NCBI GenBank assembly: GCA_902826945.1 | Contig: CADEGS010000100.1 | Coordinates: 1 to 15,104, forward strand | Direction: 5' to 3' | Source of the DNA: an uncultured bacterium | GTDB lineage: Bacteria > Planctomycetota > UBA1135 > GCA-002686595 | Length of the DNA stretch: 15,104 nt | Part shown: piece by piece, positions 14,246 to 15,104 of the stretch | How positions within the stretch are numbered: position 1 is the first letter of the stretch | Layout of the letters: each line of letters begins with the position of its first letter | Made by a program: the position numbers and the translations under genes | Notes under the pieces: generated by a model | Databases searched by the model: none | What the model was told of the DNA's origin: nothing | Seen by the model: only the letters and a program-made list of their open reading frames with translations

Positions 14246-14280
14246 CCCGGGCCCGCCGCCGGTCGGCCGCGCGGCCCGGG
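14246..14280 (+). terminator. Terminator-like inverted repeat after the HPr gene
   Basis: CCCGGGCC (14246-14253) and GGCCCGGG (14273-14280) are perfect 8-bp arms around a 19-nt loop that itself contains GCCGGTCGGC. It lies 48 nt after the HPr stop, at the end of the rpoN cluster. No T-run follows. Confidence 0.45.
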
Positions 14281-14297
14281 TGGAAAGCGCTTCCCGC

Positions 14298-14445
14298 GCC
14301 GGCGGCTCCGCTCCGGGAAAACGCCGGCCACCCCTATAGCTCTTCCCGCGGGCGGTCCGAAAGGCCTGCTGCGGTACCCGGCGCTAGCCCGGTCCCGCGT
14401 GACGCGACTTCCCCATCCGTCCCTCATCCGCCCGTCCCAAGGGAG
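14298..14445 (+). promoter_or_regulatory. pilM upstream region: inverted repeat, TATAGC box and two leader hairpins
   Basis: A 7-bp inverted repeat GCCGGCG/CGCCGGC (14298-14328) is followed by TATAGC (14335-14340), a possible -10 with only GGGAAA at the -35 position. Downstream lie a hairpin with a GAAA tetraloop (14352-14369, one mismatch) and another with a GCTA loop (14371-14398, two mismatches). A pyrimidine-rich stretch and GGGAG (14441-14445) then precede pilM. This could be a structured 5' leader. It does not match the riboswitch consensus sequences I compared. Confidence 0.35.
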
Positions 14446-14455
14446 CAACATTCCG

Positions 14456-15104
14456 GTGTTCCGCAAGCACAAAAGCATCGTCGGCCTCGACCTGGGGAGC
14501 CAGGTCGTCAAGGCCGTCGAGATCACCCTCGACGGCTCCGAGCCGGTGATCTCGGCGTTCGCGCGCGCCGAAATCGCGCCCGGGAGCGGTCGTGCCGAGG
14601 CCATCGCGCAGGTCTTCGAGAAGGGCCGCTTCCGCACCAAGAACGTCGTGACGTCCGTCTCCGGCCAGTCCGTCGTCGTGCGCTACATCACGATGGTCTC
14701 GATGTCCGACGCCGAGCTGCGCCAGGCCATCCGCTTCGAGTCCGACAAGTACCTGCCGTTCGACACGGACGAGGTCGTGCTCGACTGCCAGCGGCTGAAC
14801 CGCAAGCCGCCCGTCGCCGGCGACGGCGGCTCGAACGCGAGCGACCAGATGAGCGTGGTGCTCGCGGCCTGCCGCTCGTCGGTGGTCGAGGAGCATCTGC
14901 GCGAGGTCACGCAGCACGGCCTGCACCCCGTCGCGGTGGACGTGGACGTATTCGCGCTGGCCAACGCCTGGGAGCTGTGCGGCCTGTCGGAGTCGGTGGG
15001 CGAGGCCGAGGAGCGCGCCATCGCGCTCGTGGACGTCGGCGCCAGCTTGACCTCGATCAACGTCCTGTGCGGCCACGAGACGTGCTTCAGCCGCGAGATC
15101 TCGA
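14456..15104 (+). CDS. pilM: Type IV pilus assembly protein PilM (3' truncated)
   Basis: PilM is a cytoplasmic actin-like ATPase-fold protein that binds the N-terminus of PilN and forms the inner platform of type IV pilus or type II-like machines. The visible 216 codons contain the N-terminal nucleotide-fold signature (SIVGLDLGSQVVKAVEI, residues 7-23), the PilM segment SGQSVVVRYITMVSMSDAEL with RQAIRFESDKYLPF, and the second phosphate motif IALVDVGASLTSINVL near the end. The frame is open at the window edge, so the C-terminus is missing. The start is GTG at 14456, with GGGAG 10 nt upstream; homology begins just after it. pilN, pilO and pilQ would be expected downstream but are not visible. 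Confidence 0.93.
   Translation, partial: MFRKHKSIVGLDLGSQVVKAVEITLDGSEPVISAFARAEIAPGSGRAEAIAQVFEKGRFRTKNVVTSVSGQSVVVRYITMVSMSDAELRQAIRFESDKYLPFDTDEVVLDCQRLNRKPPVAGDGGSNASDQMSVVLAACRSSVVEEHLREVTQHGLHPVAVDVDVFALANAWELCGLSESVGEAEERAIALVDVGASLTSINVLCGHETCFSREIS

Noticed and set aside
14281..14296. Sigma-54 promoter upstream of pilM (TGGAAAG..TTCCC)
   Set aside because: The -24 GG is present, but the -12 GC at the required spacing is missing. The match is weak and could come from the local AAGCGCTT palindrome.
14300..14455. Cyclic di-GMP (GEMM) riboswitch before pilM
   Set aside because: A GAAA-capped stem is present, but the conserved core segments (the GGGACGCAAAGCC-type joining strand and GGTAGCCGGG-type receptor) are absent.

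Overview
The window is very GC-rich chromosomal DNA from a bacterium, most likely a high-GC member of the Planctomycetota. The main lineage clue is the RNA polymerase alpha subunit, whose opening (MRIRWR..ELPSKVV) and body resemble planctomycete RpoA as I remember it. Sparse Shine-Dalgarno use at several genes also fits. The placement rests on recall, not on a search. Nearly all the DNA is housekeeping genes. I see no transposon, phage, CRISPR array, toxin-antitoxin pair or defence island, and no gene-free stretch longer than about 260 bases.

Layout. Positions 1-1992 (+) are the end of the alpha ribosomal operon: rpsD (5' truncated), rpoA, rplQ. A perfect 8-bp hairpin at 2001-2025 separates it from a convergent minus-strand pair, argF' (transcarbamylase of the acetyl/succinyl-ornithine type) then dnaE (replicative polymerase). 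From 6659 everything is on the plus strand. First comes a promoter, tRNA-Arg(ACG), tadA (which makes inosine in that tRNA), two serine tRNAs (CGA, GGA), SRP RNA (ffs), dnaX, ybaB/ebfC and recR. The tadA-ffs-dnaX-ybaB-recR order matches the arrangement known from Bacillus. A hairpin and a strikingly C-rich, G-poor tract close this block. Next comes an rpoN cluster: rpoN (sigma-54), truA, hpf, ptsN (EIIA-Ntr) and an HPr/NPr protein. This is the classical rpoN-hpf-ptsN-npr group with truA inserted and rapZ absent. The window ends inside pilM (type IV pilus platform protein).

How the genes work together. The first block makes translation and transcription machinery. dnaE and dnaX encode the polymerase and clamp-loader parts of the replisome, and recR with ybaB acts in recombination and nucleoid biology. 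tadA sits 100 nt behind its own substrate tRNA and 8 nt before a serine tRNA, so mRNA and stable RNAs are probably cut from a common transcript. The rpoN block links sigma-54, ribosome hibernation and the nitrogen phosphotransferase branch.

The observations most worth checking are the transcarbamylase active site (succinyl-type proline, and HAMP in place of HCLP), the hpf leader (a G-quadruplex motif followed by three tetraloop hairpins), the tRNA-Arg(ACG)/tadA mixed operon, and the hairpin that could cover the dnaE ribosome-binding site. I found no convincing wholly new system.
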